From assembly GCA_024277285.1 (NCBI GenBank), contig JAJRVM010000191.1:1-38897 (forward strand): a stretch of DNA of 38,897 nt, given 5' to 3'. Below the pieces are notes generated by a model. That model saw nothing but the letters and a program-made list of their open reading frames with translations, did no database searches and was not told the origin of the DNA. How positions within the stretch are numbered: position 1 is the first letter of the stretch; every line of letters starts with the position of its first letter. Position numbers and translations under genes: made by a program. This document shows positions 15,584 to 23,848 of this stretch, one piece after another. The DNA is from Planctomycetota bacterium. GTDB lineage: Bacteria; Planctomycetota; Planctomycetia; Pirellulales; Pirellulaceae.

Positions 15584-15663
15584 GGCGCGGGAATCGAACC
15601 CGAATGCAAGCATGTGACCATCTGTTGCGAGCTTTCTATTGCAGTGTAAGCTGGCACGAGATG
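15584..15663 (-). pseudogene. Degenerate tRNA-like sequence
   Basis: On the minus strand the 3' part reads CGGGTTCGATTCCCGCGCCA, an almost canonical T-arm (four of five pairs plus the TTCGATT loop). The 7-base segment after it pairs at six of seven positions with TCGTGCC 80 bases upstream, as an acceptor stem would. A weak D-like stem (AGCTT/AAGCT) is present but lacks the GG pair, and no anticodon stem forms. This looks like a decayed tRNA or a tRNA 3'-end copy left by an integration event, not a working tRNA. Confidence 0.35.
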
Positions 15664-16015
15664 TTAGCCACCCTGGTGCTGGGATGGAATCCCAAGCAGA
15701 GAAAACGGCTGGCCAGAGAAGATATTCACAGACGATATTCGCTGCCCGCGCTCTTCCTGCCCTTCATGTTCTTTTGCCCTCTTTTTCGTCACGTTACTAC
15801 CACGGTTTCGAACACGGTTTCGAACAAACCGACAGAATGCGAGTCGGCAGAGGACTTCTTAAGCCTGGTATACCCTCAACTGCCGGTCGCCCAAAAAGTC
15901 GCTAGTTGACGGTGAGCTTGTTTATGCGGAAGCGACCTGATACGCTTCGGCTTTTGCAACTGTTTAGCCATCTGAATTGGGACGTGCACTCGAGTTCCTT
16001 TTCCATTGGTCGACC

Positions 16016-16036
16016 CCCACCGCCTTGTGCGGTGGG
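16016..16036. repeat. GC-rich hairpin
   Basis: CCCACCGC-CTTGT-GCGGTGGG forms a perfect 8-bp stem with a 5-base loop. The design is like the two hairpins at 3103-3211, with a similar CCACCG stem. It could be a dispersed palindrome or a transcript end signal. No T-run follows. Confidence 0.7.
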
Positions 16037-16062
16037 TGAAGAGGATTGGTAGGCTACCCGTG

Positions 16063-16148
16063 GCATCGCGGTAGCTCACCAGGCGCTTTCACCCATGGGA
16101 CAAGCCCACGGGAGTCTCTTGAAAGCGACACTACTTCAATCCGCTAAA
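16063..16148 (-). repeat. Dispersed repeat R1, copy A
   Basis: Read on the minus strand this is the same ~86-base text as 18091-18178 and 34251-34336. It begins TTTAGC, has TGTCGCTTT near the left third, a self-complementary core CCCGTGGGCTTGTCCCATGGG that can form an 8-bp hairpin with one G-T pair, and ends GCCTGGTGAGCTACC. It sits just upstream of oleC, inverted relative to copies B and C. Confidence 0.9.
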
Positions 16149-16200
16149 GTATTACCTGCTTTTCTTCATACTCCCTTCGTCGAACGACCGGCCTACGCCC

Positions 16201-17901
16201 ATGACCGTTAGCGATGCGTCCGAATCCCATAGCGAAAACCCCAATCATCAGAACGTTGCCCAATTGCTTCATCGCACTGCCGAGCGGCAGGCGAACGGGA
16301 TGGCGATCGCGGAACCGGCCGGGCGAGACCGTCATGGGAAACGCGAGTATCGCCAAGTGACCTTTCGCGAATTGGACGAGGATAGTTCGCTGATCGCGGA
16401 CGGATTGTTGGCGATGGGAGCCGAGCCGGGGATGCGGATGGCGCTGATGGTGCGTCCCGGAATCGATTTCATTTCGTTGGTGTTTGCCATGTTCAAGGCG
16501 GGCATCGTCGTCGTGCTGATCGATCCCGGGATGGGAAGGCGTGGCATGATTCGCTGTCTGGCCGAGTCACAACCCCAAGGGTTTGTGGCTATCAGTGTGG
16601 CGCAGGCGCTGCGTTGTCTGTTGCGGCATCGATTTCCAGCGGCAAAGCTCAATGTCACTGTTGGCCGACGTTGGTTTTGGCGTGGTCCGACGTTGCAGCA
16701 ACTGCGCCGACGCACGGCGTCTGGGCGTGAGATGGCGACCGCTGGCGCCGACGACCAAGCTGCCATCATCTTCACTACCGGCAGCACCGGCCCGCCGAAA
16801 GGTGTCTTGTATCGACACGGCAACTTTACGCACCAGGCACGTCAGATCCAACAGCGGTATGGAATCGCCGAGGGCGAAGTCGACTTGCCCGGTTTTCCCC
16901 TCTTCGCACTCTTCAACTGCGCCATGGGCGTCTCTACGGTGATTCCCGATATGGATCCGACTCGTCCCGCTCAAGTCGATCCGGAAAAGATCATCGAAGC
17001 GGTGGATGATTGGAGTGTGACGCAGGCATTCGGCTCGCCGGCCCTCTGGAATGTCGTCGGCCAATATTGCGAAAAGCAGCAACGGCGCTTGCCTTCGTTG
17101 CGGCGCGTGCTCTCGGCCGGCGCGCCCGTTCCGCCACACGTGCTGCGCCGTATGAAGGATGCCATCGCTGACGAGGGGGATGTCTTCACGCCCTACGGCG
17201 CCACGGAAGCCCTGCCGGTCGCGTCGATCGCGGCCAGTGAAGTGTTGGCCGAGACGGCTGCTCAAACGCGGCTTGGACGAGGAACCTGCGTCGGAAAACG
17301 TTTCTCAGAGATTCAATGGAAAGTGATCGAGATCAGTGACGATCCGATCAGCCAGATCGAGGATGTGGTCGAGTTGCCGACCGGAGAGATTGGCGAGTTG
17401 ATCGTGCGTGGTCCAGTCGTCACGACCGAGTATGTGACCCGAACGGAGGCCAATGCCCAGCACAAGATTCGCGACGCCAATGGGTTCTGGCATCGAATGG
17501 GAGACGTTGGTTATCTCGATCCGGCTGATCGCTTCTGGTTCTGCGGCCGCAAGGCTCATCGCGTACGCACAGGCGACGGTACCATGTTCACGATCATGTG
17601 CGAGGCGGTGTTCAACGAGCATCCGGCCGTCTATCGATCGGCGTTAGTAGGAGTTGGGCAACCAGGCGACCAGCAACCGGTGTTGATCGTCGAGACTTGG
17701 CCAGATCAACGTGTCGACACGGCCGTAGCTAAAGAGAAACTGGTTTCTGAACTGCGTGAAATCGCCGAGCAGCACAAGCATACCCGTGCGATTGAACAAT
17801 TCCTGTTACATCCGGCGTTGCCGGTCGATATTCGGCACAACGCCAAGATCTTTCGCGAACAATTGGCCGACTGGGCCACGCACGAGTTGGGCAGTGTGTA
17901 G
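16201..17901 (+). CDS. oleC: OleC-like beta-lactone synthetase (ANL superfamily)
   Basis: The 566-residue ANL-superfamily protein has the adenylate-forming P-loop IIFTTGSTGPPKGV (about residues 188-201), the A5-like TPYGATEALPV, and the catalytic lysine of the C-terminal lobe in HNAKIFRE (K549). The phrase FPLFALFNCAMGVSTVIPDM and then DPTRPAQVDP is characteristic of OleC. OleC converts a 2-alkyl-3-hydroxyalkanoate to a cis beta-lactone with ATP in head-to-head hydrocarbon synthesis, and OleB then removes CO2 to give the olefin. OleD-like and lipid genes follow on the same strand. OleA and OleB are not seen. The start has no Shine-Dalgarno, but Met-Thr-Val-Ser is the only reasonable start. 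Confidence 0.9.
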   Translation: MTVSDASESHSENPNHQNVAQLLHRTAERQANGMAIAEPAGRDRHGKREYRQVTFRELDEDSSLIADGLLAMGAEPGMRMALMVRPGIDFISLVFAMFKAGIVVVLIDPGMGRRGMIRCLAESQPQGFVAISVAQALRCLLRHRFPAAKLNVTVGRRWFWRGPTLQQLRRRTASGREMATAGADDQAAIIFTTGSTGPPKGVLYRHGNFTHQARQIQQRYGIAEGEVDLPGFPLFALFNCAMGVSTVIPDMDPTRPAQVDPEKIIEAVDDWSVTQAFGSPALWNVVGQYCEKQQRRLPSLRRVLSAGAPVPPHVLRRMKDAIADEGDVFTPYGATEALPVASIAASEVLAETAAQTRLGRGTCVGKRFSEIQWKVIEISDDPISQIEDVVELPTGEIGELIVRGPVVTTEYVTRTEANAQHKIRDANGFWHRMGDVGYLDPADRFWFCGRKAHRVRTGDGTMFTIMCEAVFNEHPAVYRSALVGVGQPGDQQPVLIVETWPDQRVDTAVAKEKLVSELREIAEQHKHTRAIEQFLLHPALPVDIRHNAKIFREQLADWATHELGSV

Positions 17902-18214
17902 GGTGTGTCGAGCTCGCCTTTCTGACTCGCTGCGGCGCGTGACTTTAACAGGCGAGCGCTGGCACACCAAGCATGTGCCGCAAAGTCGACAAACTGACTT
18001 TCATCAGGTTCCAGTAGGCGGGCGGGCGTTGGCCGATATATCGGGATTGGGGTTATGATAAAGATAGGTGATAATAGAACCAAGTAACCGTTTAGCCGGA
18101 TTGCAGCAGTGTCGCTTTGGAAAGACTCCCATGGGCCTGTCCCATGGGTGAATAAGACTGGTGAGCTACGCGCGATGCAGGCGGGACGGGCAAGGTTTGG
18201 GAGGAACGAAGAGG
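17902..18214. other. Intergenic region between oleC and the zinc-ribbon gene
   Basis: 313 bases that hold R1 copy B (18091-18178) and no gene. An AT-rich patch (GATAAAGATAGGTGATAATAG, about 18056-18076) is a possible promoter zone for the downstream genes. GGGAGGAACGAAGAGG just before 18215 is the ribosome binding site. Confidence 0.5.
18091..18178 (+). repeat. Dispersed repeat R1, copy B
   Basis: The same ~86-base text as copies A and C: TTTAGCCGGATTGCAGCAG, then TGTCGCTTT, then the hairpin core CCCATGGG-CCTGT-CCCATGGG (perfect 8-bp stem), then CTGGTGAGCTACGCGCGATGC. It lies between oleC and the zinc-ribbon gene. Confidence 0.9.
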
Positions 18215-19348
18215 ATGGCTGAGCGTGACGTGATCGTGCGCTGTCCCGGCTGCGGCAACGGCAAAGTGGTTGCCGTGGCGGTCGGCCAACTTTTGCAGTG
18301 TGACATCTGTCGTACCGCGTTTCATGCGCCTATCGCGGACGACGATCAAGTGGCGCCGACGGCGATGACCGATTCGTTTGTCGTGGGCGACCCCGTGGCG
18401 CCGGCCGATGTTCCCCAGGAACCGGTCTCCACCTCGGCCAGTGCGGCGTCCGCCGATTCGGATAGCGCGGTCGGTGACAGCGGCGTCAAGCAGACTCGAT
18501 CATGGCGTTCCCACGACTTGGAGGTTGCTCCGGAGCACGACGACCCTGATGCGGTAACGCCAATGCCGTCGGTCGCGCCGGCACTCGAATCGGATTCGGG
18601 CGAGTATTCGGGCGAGGAGCTGGATATTGGGGAACCGCGCGGAGTGATTTGGACATTCGTTGCCATGCTGGCTTTCGGCGTCATCTTGACGGTATTGGTC
18701 GCCGCCACGTTCTATATCGTGCGGGCACTGCCGCAGGCCGATAATGGGTCGGCGTCGACCGAACCCACGTCAAGTGACGCTCAGGACCAGGTCCTCTATC
18801 GCTGGACGAACGCGGCGAAATTCTCGCAACGTATGGGCCCAATGAAATTGAAAGTGGAACGCGTTGTTTTTGGCGCGCTGCGCGCCAGAGACTTGAAGAA
18901 CGAAGTGTTTACGACCGAAGACGACAACTTGTTAGGGATTACGGTCTCGGCACTCAATGAAGGGCAGCGTGCCCGTGTTTTTCAGAACTGGTATGGCCAC
19001 GCTTTTGTGGCCGACGATGGTGCTGAATTGATCGCCCGATTGACCGACGACCAGGGACGCGACTATGCGCTGCTGAAATTTGACGACGTCAGCCAAATCG
19101 AAGGGCAACGGCTTGCCGATCAGATCGACCCGCAACAATCGGTCCAGGACACGGTTGTCTTCATGATCCCCGATGACGTAGATCGAACGGCCATCAAGTA
19201 TTTTCACTTGACGTTGCCTGGTGCGGCAGTGGATCTGGCCGAGTTCTTTCGGTTTCAAATCCCGGCCAGTATGATCAAAGGGTTCGACCGTCGCGATAAA
19301 GCAGAACCGGACAAGGGGCCCGCTGCTGAGGACGCAGCGGACGCGTGA
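18215..19348 (+). CDS. Zinc-ribbon, single-pass membrane protein of unknown function
   Basis: The 377-residue protein starts with a four-cysteine ribbon (CPGC at residues 10-13, CDIC at 29-32), a domain layout seen in many planctomycete membrane proteins. A Ser/Ala/Asp-rich linker (about 40-140), one membrane helix (about 144-168, WTFVAMLAFGVILTVLVAAT) and a C-terminal domain of about 205 residues follow. The ATG at 18215 is chosen for the GGAGG upstream and because the frame further left runs through the R1 repeat. It is wedged between oleC and oleD, so a scaffold or sensor role for the lipid pathway is possible, but nothing in the sequence shows it. Confidence 0.85.
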   Translation: MAERDVIVRCPGCGNGKVVAVAVGQLLQCDICRTAFHAPIADDDQVAPTAMTDSFVVGDPVAPADVPQEPVSTSASAASADSDSAVGDSGVKQTRSWRSHDLEVAPEHDDPDAVTPMPSVAPALESDSGEYSGEELDIGEPRGVIWTFVAMLAFGVILTVLVAATFYIVRALPQADNGSASTEPTSSDAQDQVLYRWTNAAKFSQRMGPMKLKVERVVFGALRARDLKNEVFTTEDDNLLGITVSALNEGQRARVFQNWYGHAFVADDGAELIARLTDDQGRDYALLKFDDVSQIEGQRLADQIDPQQSVQDTVVFMIPDDVDRTAIKYFHLTLPGAAVDLAEFFRFQIPASMIKGFDRRDKAEPDKGPAAEDAADA

Positions 19349-19463
19349 GCCAACGGGCTGTTGTTCCACACGCCTAGTGCTGTCAGTTGGGCGAGTCACG
19401 CATTGTGAAGGGCGAAAGCCTGATGATATAAATTTGGCCACGGACCATTAGCGGAGCCGACGA

Positions 19464-20465
19464 TTGAAAGCATTAGTGACCGGAGCCGGCGGCTTCTTGG
19501 GGTTCGAGATTGTGCGCCAATTGGTCGCTCGTGGCGTGACCGTCCGTGGATTGGCCCGAGGCGAGTATCCCGAGCTCGAACAGTTGGGGGTCGAGTCGGT
19601 TCGAGCTGACGTGCGCGACGCGGATCGTGTGCGTGATGCGCTGCAAGGGATCGACGTCGTCTTTCACACGGCCGCCGTGGCGGGGATCTGGGGGCCTTGG
19701 GAGTATTACCATTCGATCAATACCCTTGGCACGGAGAATGTGCTGGCGGGCTGCCGGGCACATGGAGTGCGAAAGCTAGTGTTCAGCAGTAGCCCCAGCG
19801 TGACGTTTGATGGAAGCGACCAGAGCGGCGTGGACGAAACGGTGCCGTACCCCCGCGAGTGGTTGTGCCACTACCCGCATTCCAAGGCACTGGCCGAACA
19901 GGCGGTACTTGGCGCAAACGGTCGTGAGGATCTGCTTTCGTGCGCGCTGCGGCCGCATTTGATCTGGGGGCCGAGGGATCCACACTTGGTGCCCCGTCTG
20001 ATCGACCGAGCTCGCCGGGGACGTTTGCGGCAGATTGGCGATGGTACCAACTTGATCGACATGGTGTACATCGAGAATGCCGCGTTGGCACATCTGCAGG
20101 CGGCTGAGTGTCTCGCAGAGGGTTCACCCGTGTGCGGTCAAGCTTACTTTATCAGTCAGGGTGAGCCGGTGAATTGCTGGCAGTGGATCAACGACCTCTT
20201 GGCCCTGGCCGAAATCGAGCCGTTGCAAAAGAAAATCTCACTTAAGGCAGCGTGGCGGTTGGGATCGGCCATGGAATCGGTGTATCGGGTGCTGCGGATT
20301 CCCGGCGAGCCACCGATGACCCGTTTCTTGGCCGCTCAGCTGGGAACTTCCCATTATTTTGATATTGGTCGCGCGCGCGGTGACTTTGGTTACGATCCGC
20401 CCGTTTCCACTCTCGAGGGCATGCAGCGGTTGGCCTCATGTGGCTCGGGAATCTTTCCCGAGTGA
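19464..20465 (+). CDS. oleD: OleD-like NAD(P)-dependent 2-alkyl-3-oxoalkanoate reductase
   Basis: The 333-residue protein belongs to the extended short-chain dehydrogenase / 3-beta-HSD group. It has the nucleotide-binding motif VTGAGGFLG, a serine triad region ([10 protein letters not shown]), the catalytic YPHSK (Tyr and Lys four apart), and [19 protein letters not shown], a stretch shared by OleD proteins. OleD reduces the beta-keto acid made by OleA to the beta-hydroxy acid used by OleC. The start is a TTG at 19464 with GGAG eight bases upstream, and no nearby in-frame ATG gives the Rossmann strand. It lies in one direction with oleC and the ketosynthase. Confidence 0.88.
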   Translation: MKALVTGAGGFLGFEIVRQLVARGVTVRGLARGEYPELEQLGVESVRADVRDADRVRDALQGIDVVFHTAAVAGIWGPWEYYHSINTLGTENVLAGCRAHGVRKLVFSSSPSVTFDGSDQSGVDETVPYPREWLCHYPHSKALAEQAVLGANGREDLLSCALRPHLIWGPRDPHLVPRLIDRARRGRLRQIGDGTNLIDMVYIENAALAHLQAAECLAEGSPVCGQAYFISQGEPVNCWQWINDLLALAEIEPLQKKISLKAAWRLGSAMESVYRVLRIPGEPPMTRFLAAQLGTSHYFDIGRARGDFGYDPPVSTLEGMQRLASCGSGIFPE

Positions 20466-20604
20466 GAGTGGTACGGCACTCCGTGCCGTCGCTTGCCGCT
20501 TTTGAACGCTTGGCGGCAATAGAGTGGGATATCTTCAGACGCCGCGGAGCGGCGTTCCACACTACGTCATTAAACGCCGCGGAGCGGCGTTCCACACTGC
20601 GTCG
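20465..20604. repeat. Dispersed repeat R2, site 1
   Basis: An ACGGCAC-TCC-GTGCCGT hairpin (about 20473-20489) is followed by two direct copies of ACGCCGCGGAGCGGCGTTCC with CACACT after it (about 20538-20568 and 20573-20603). The core GCCGC-GGA-GCGGC is palindromic. The same set of elements, in the same order, occurs at 34727-34813. It fills most of the gap between oleD and the ketosynthase. Confidence 0.9.
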
Positions 20605-20733
20605 AGTATGCGAAAGCACCACCAGGGCAGGGGAAACAAGTAATTCACCCGGTTTCCGGTGCTCGACTGCCGCTTGCCAATTCAACTGGAAATCGTTAGC
20701 CTCAGTGGTTTTACGTGAACAAGGTTTGTGCAG

Positions 20734-21996
20734 ATGACGGCGTCGAAAGTGCATCAAGATCTCCCAGACGACCAGCGCGTCGTAATCACGGGGATCGGTC
20801 TAACCTCGCCCAACGGCAATACGTTGGCTGAGTTTCGTGAGAGTTTGCTCGCGGGACGCAGCGGCGTGCAGCCGTACGAGATCCGCTATGTGGGCAAGAC
20901 GTTGGCAGGGATTTGCGATTTCGAGGCGACGAAATACCAGTCCCGCAAGGACTTACGCCGCGGCACCCGTGCCGGCAGCGTGGGAGTCTATTCGGCCAAC
21001 GAGGCGATTGTCGACTCGGGACTCGATTGGAAGAGCATCAATCCGGCGCGAGTCGGCGTGTTTCTGGGGGTAACCGAGCACGGTAACGTCGAGACGGAAA
21101 ACGAGATTTTCGAGCTTAAGAGGTACGATTACGATACGAGCTTCTGGTCGCATCATCACAATCCCCGGACCGTTGCCAACAGCCCGGCGGGCGAAGTGGC
21201 CTTGAATCTTGGCATAACTGGACCACACTACACGATTGGAGCAGCTTGTGCGGCGGGTAACGCTGGGCTGATCCAAGGCATGCAGATGTTGCGTTTGGAC
21301 GAATGTGACTATGCGCTGGCCGGAGGGGTATCGGAGAGTATTCACACGTTTGGGATCTTTGCCAGTTTTCGCAGCCAAGGTGCGTTGGCCGAGCACGAGG
21401 ATCCGATCAAAGCCTCGCGACCGTTTGACTTGAATCGCAACGGCATCGTGGTCGCGGAGGGGGGGTGCGTTTATGTGCTCGAGCGGCTTTCGGATGCACG
21501 AAAGCGGGGCGCGAGGATCATTGGCGAAATCATCGGCCATTCCCTCAATACGGACGCGACCGATTTTGTGCTGCCGAACGCGGAGCGGCAGGAAGAGTGT
21601 ATTCATCTTGCGCTAAGGCGCGCTGGGATCAGCGCCGAGCAGGTGGATGTGGTCAGCACGCATGCCACCGGGACGGTCAGTGGCGACCGGCAGGAGTGCA
21701 TCGCGCTGCGGCGCGTGTTTGGAGATTCGGACAAAACGTTGCTCAATAATACGAAAAGCTTTATCGGGCACTGCATGGGTGCGGCGGGCGCTTTGGAATT
21801 GGCCGGCAACCTGGTCGGATTTGAAGATGGCGTCTGTCATGCTACCATCAATGTGGACGAGTTGGATCCGGAATGTGAGCTAAAGGGACTGGTCCTGAAT
21901 GAGCCTCGCGAGCTGAAGAATCAGCAGATCATTCTGAACAATTCGTTCGGTATGCTCGGGATCAATTCCGCCGTCATTATTAAGAAATTCGATTGA
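20734..21996 (+). CDS. Beta-ketoacyl-ACP synthase (FabF/KAS II-like)
   Basis: The 420-residue condensing enzyme keeps the full Cys-His-His triad: C172 in GAACAAGNAG, H310 in STHATGTVSGD, and H346 in SFIGHCMGAAGALE. The second motif differs from the textbook NAHGTSTP, which sets it apart from housekeeping FabF. The enzyme elongates acyl-ACP with malonyl-ACP by decarboxylative condensation. A GTG six bases upstream is in frame, but AAGG at 20721 suits the ATG at 20734 (nine-base spacing). The dedicated ACP follows 40 bases downstream. Related KAS-ACP-CrtI-FabZ sets are known from the proposed ladderane cluster of anammox planctomycetes. Orthology is not shown. Confidence 0.92.
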   Translation: MTASKVHQDLPDDQRVVITGIGLTSPNGNTLAEFRESLLAGRSGVQPYEIRYVGKTLAGICDFEATKYQSRKDLRRGTRAGSVGVYSANEAIVDSGLDWKSINPARVGVFLGVTEHGNVETENEIFELKRYDYDTSFWSHHHNPRTVANSPAGEVALNLGITGPHYTIGAACAAGNAGLIQGMQMLRLDECDYALAGGVSESIHTFGIFASFRSQGALAEHEDPIKASRPFDLNRNGIVVAEGGCVYVLERLSDARKRGARIIGEIIGHSLNTDATDFVLPNAERQEECIHLALRRAGISAEQVDVVSTHATGTVSGDRQECIALRRVFGDSDKTLLNNTKSFIGHCMGAAGALELAGNLVGFEDGVCHATINVDELDPECELKGLVLNEPRELKNQQIILNNSFGMLGINSAVIIKKFD

Positions 21997-22036
21997 GAGC
22001 AAATCGACTAATTTGAGTTTGAGGAGTAGACACGGT

Positions 22037-22297
22037 ATGACGCCTGTCGAGATTCGAGAAGAGATTATTGACATTCTTTCGGATATTGCACCGGATGAAG
22101 ATCTGAGCGATGTGAAAGACGAAGTTCCATTCCGCGATCAGCTGGAATTAGACAGCATGGATTTTCTGGATATCGTGATGGAATTGCGCAAGCGGTATCG
22201 CGTGCAGATCCCGGAAGAGGAATATGAGGCGTTGGCCAGCATGGCCAGCACGGTCAGTTATCTCGAACCGATCATGAAAGATATGGAAAAAGCGTGA
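22037..22297 (+). CDS. Acyl carrier protein
   Basis: The 86-residue acidic protein has the phosphopantetheine attachment site as ELDSMDFLDIVMEL (S40). This is the classic DS[LM] helix II motif, here with Met. Length is that of a type II ACP. The ATG at 22037 has TTTGAGGAG 13 bases upstream, while the open frame starts earlier at a poor site. It lies directly after the ketosynthase and before the FAD enzymes, so it is presumably their carrier and not the housekeeping fatty acid ACP. Confidence 0.95.
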   Translation: MTPVEIREEIIDILSDIAPDEDLSDVKDEVPFRDQLELDSMDFLDIVMELRKRYRVQIPEEEYEALASMASTVSYLEPIMKDMEKA

Positions 22298-22424
22298 CGC
22301 TCGGTCGGCAGATCGGACGGCGAGCGTGTTGGATCGAGTGTACTGAGAGAAAACGCTCGTAATCCGCGTTCCCGAATTCTGGAACCGAACCTGATGCTTC
22401 CTGCCCGCTTGGCCCGAGGATGCC

Positions 22425-23810
22425 ATGTATGACACGATCATTATTGGCGCTGGGCTTTCAGGGCTGTCGGCCGGCATTCGGCTGGCCCACTTTGGCAAAC
22501 GCGTCTGTGTGTTGGAACGTCATACCACGATCGGTGGTTTGAACTCGTTCTACCGCCATCAAGGGCGTGATTTCGATGTTGGCCTGCACGCGGTGACCAA
22601 CTTCACGCCGAAAGGAGCTAAACGCGGCCCGCTGGCGCGGTTGCTGCGTCAGCTTCGATTTCGCTGGGATGATTTCGCCTTGGCGCCGCAGATTGGTTCG
22701 TCCATCGCGTTTCCCGATGTGCGACTTCGTTTCACGAACGACTTTGAATTCTTCGAGGCCGAAGTGGCAGAGCAGTTTCCGAAGCAAAAAGACAATCTGC
22801 GCAAACTGGTCGCCAAGCTGATCGATTACGATGATCTCGATGGCGAACTCTACTATCGTTCGACGCGCGAGATACTGGCGGAAACGATCACCGACCCGTT
22901 GCTGTGCGAGATGATTCTCTGTCCGATCATGTGGTATGGCAACGCACGTGAACATGACATGGACTTTGGACAGTTCTGTATCATGTTCCGCAGCATCTTT
23001 CTCGAGGGTTTTGCGCGTCCACCGGCCGGAGTACGTTTAATCTTGCGCAAGCTGGTCAAACGGTTTCGCGGCTTGGGCGGCGAGCTTCGGTTGCGCTCGG
23101 GTGTCTCCCGGATCGTGGTCGAAGATGGCCGAGCGGTTGGCGTGGTATTGGACAATGGCGAGGAAGTTCAAGCGCACAACGTGGTTTCGTCCGCAGGAAT
23201 CGTCGAGACGATGCGTCTCAGTGGTGATACGGCCACGGACGATGCGCCCAAACCGGGGCAGATGTCCTTTATCGAGACCATTTCGATACTCGATCGATTC
23301 CCTAAGCAATTGGGGCACGACCAGACGATCGTCTTCTACAACGACAGTGATCAGTTTCATTGGCAACGCCCGCATGGCGAACTGTGCGATCCTCGCTCCG
23401 GCGTCATCTGTTCGCCCAATAATTTCCTCTACGACGAGGATGTGATGAGTGAGGGGGTGATGCGCATTACGCTAATGGCCGATTTCGACCGCTGGTCGAA
23501 GTTGCCCGAAGAGGATTATCGGTTGGCCAAGCTGCGGTTGTTCGACCAGTCGCTCGATAGTGCCATGCGATTCGTGCCGGAGTTTCGCCATCATATTGTC
23601 GAAACCGATATGTTTACGCCGCGGACGATTCAACGGTACACTTGGCACGACAACGGTGCCGTCTATGGCGCGCCGCAAAAACGTCTCGATGGGCGAACCA
23701 AATACGACAAACTGTATATTTGTGGAACGGATCAAGGTTACATCGGGATCATCGGGACGATCATCAGTGGGATCATGGTTGCTAACCGATACCTGTTGAG
23801 TGACGAATGA
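22425..23810 (+). CDS. CrtI/phytoene desaturase-like FAD oxidoreductase, first of a pair
   Basis: The 461-residue protein opens with the dinucleotide-binding motif DTIIIGAGLSGLSAG, then VCVLERHTTIGGLNS, and ends with a FAD-binding signature region (KLYICGTDQGYIGIIGTIIS). This is the COG1233 phytoene desaturase/RetSat-like family, whose members desaturate, isomerise or saturate polyene chains. Start chosen at the ATG with GAGGAT five bases upstream. Genes before and after work on ACP-bound chains, so an acyl or polyene substrate is likelier than a carotenoid. No phytoene synthase is in view. Confidence 0.88.
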   Translation: MYDTIIIGAGLSGLSAGIRLAHFGKRVCVLERHTTIGGLNSFYRHQGRDFDVGLHAVTNFTPKGAKRGPLARLLRQLRFRWDDFALAPQIGSSIAFPDVRLRFTNDFEFFEAEVAEQFPKQKDNLRKLVAKLIDYDDLDGELYYRSTREILAETITDPLLCEMILCPIMWYGNAREHDMDFGQFCIMFRSIFLEGFARPPAGVRLILRKLVKRFRGLGGELRLRSGVSRIVVEDGRAVGVVLDNGEEVQAHNVVSSAGIVETMRLSGDTATDDAPKPGQMSFIETISILDRFPKQLGHDQTIVFYNDSDQFHWQRPHGELCDPRSGVICSPNNFLYDEDVMSEGVMRITLMADFDRWSKLPEEDYRLAKLRLFDQSLDSAMRFVPEFRHHIVETDMFTPRTIQRYTWHDNGAVYGAPQKRLDGRTKYDKLYICGTDQGYIGIIGTIISGIMVANRYLLSDE

Positions 23811-23848
23811 TGCGTTTCTGAATTGTGCTTGGAGTGGGTTCGAGAACG

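Larger units (their letters stand above)
15664..16200. other. Repeat-rich intergenic region upstream of oleC
   Basis: No supported gene. It contains a duplicated CACGGTTTCGAA (about 15802-15825), a strong hairpin at 16016-16036 and a copy of the R1 element (16063-16148). No Shine-Dalgarno precedes the oleC ATG. A text related to the one near 28430-28530, TTCTTTGCCC with flanking CCCGTAAT, occurs nearby at about 15505-15533. Confidence 0.6.

Noticed and set aside
15666..15710. Second tRNA T-arm-like sequence (TTGGGATTCCATCCCAGCAC on the minus strand)
   Set aside because: No acceptor partner, D-arm or anticodon arm can be placed. Chance match.
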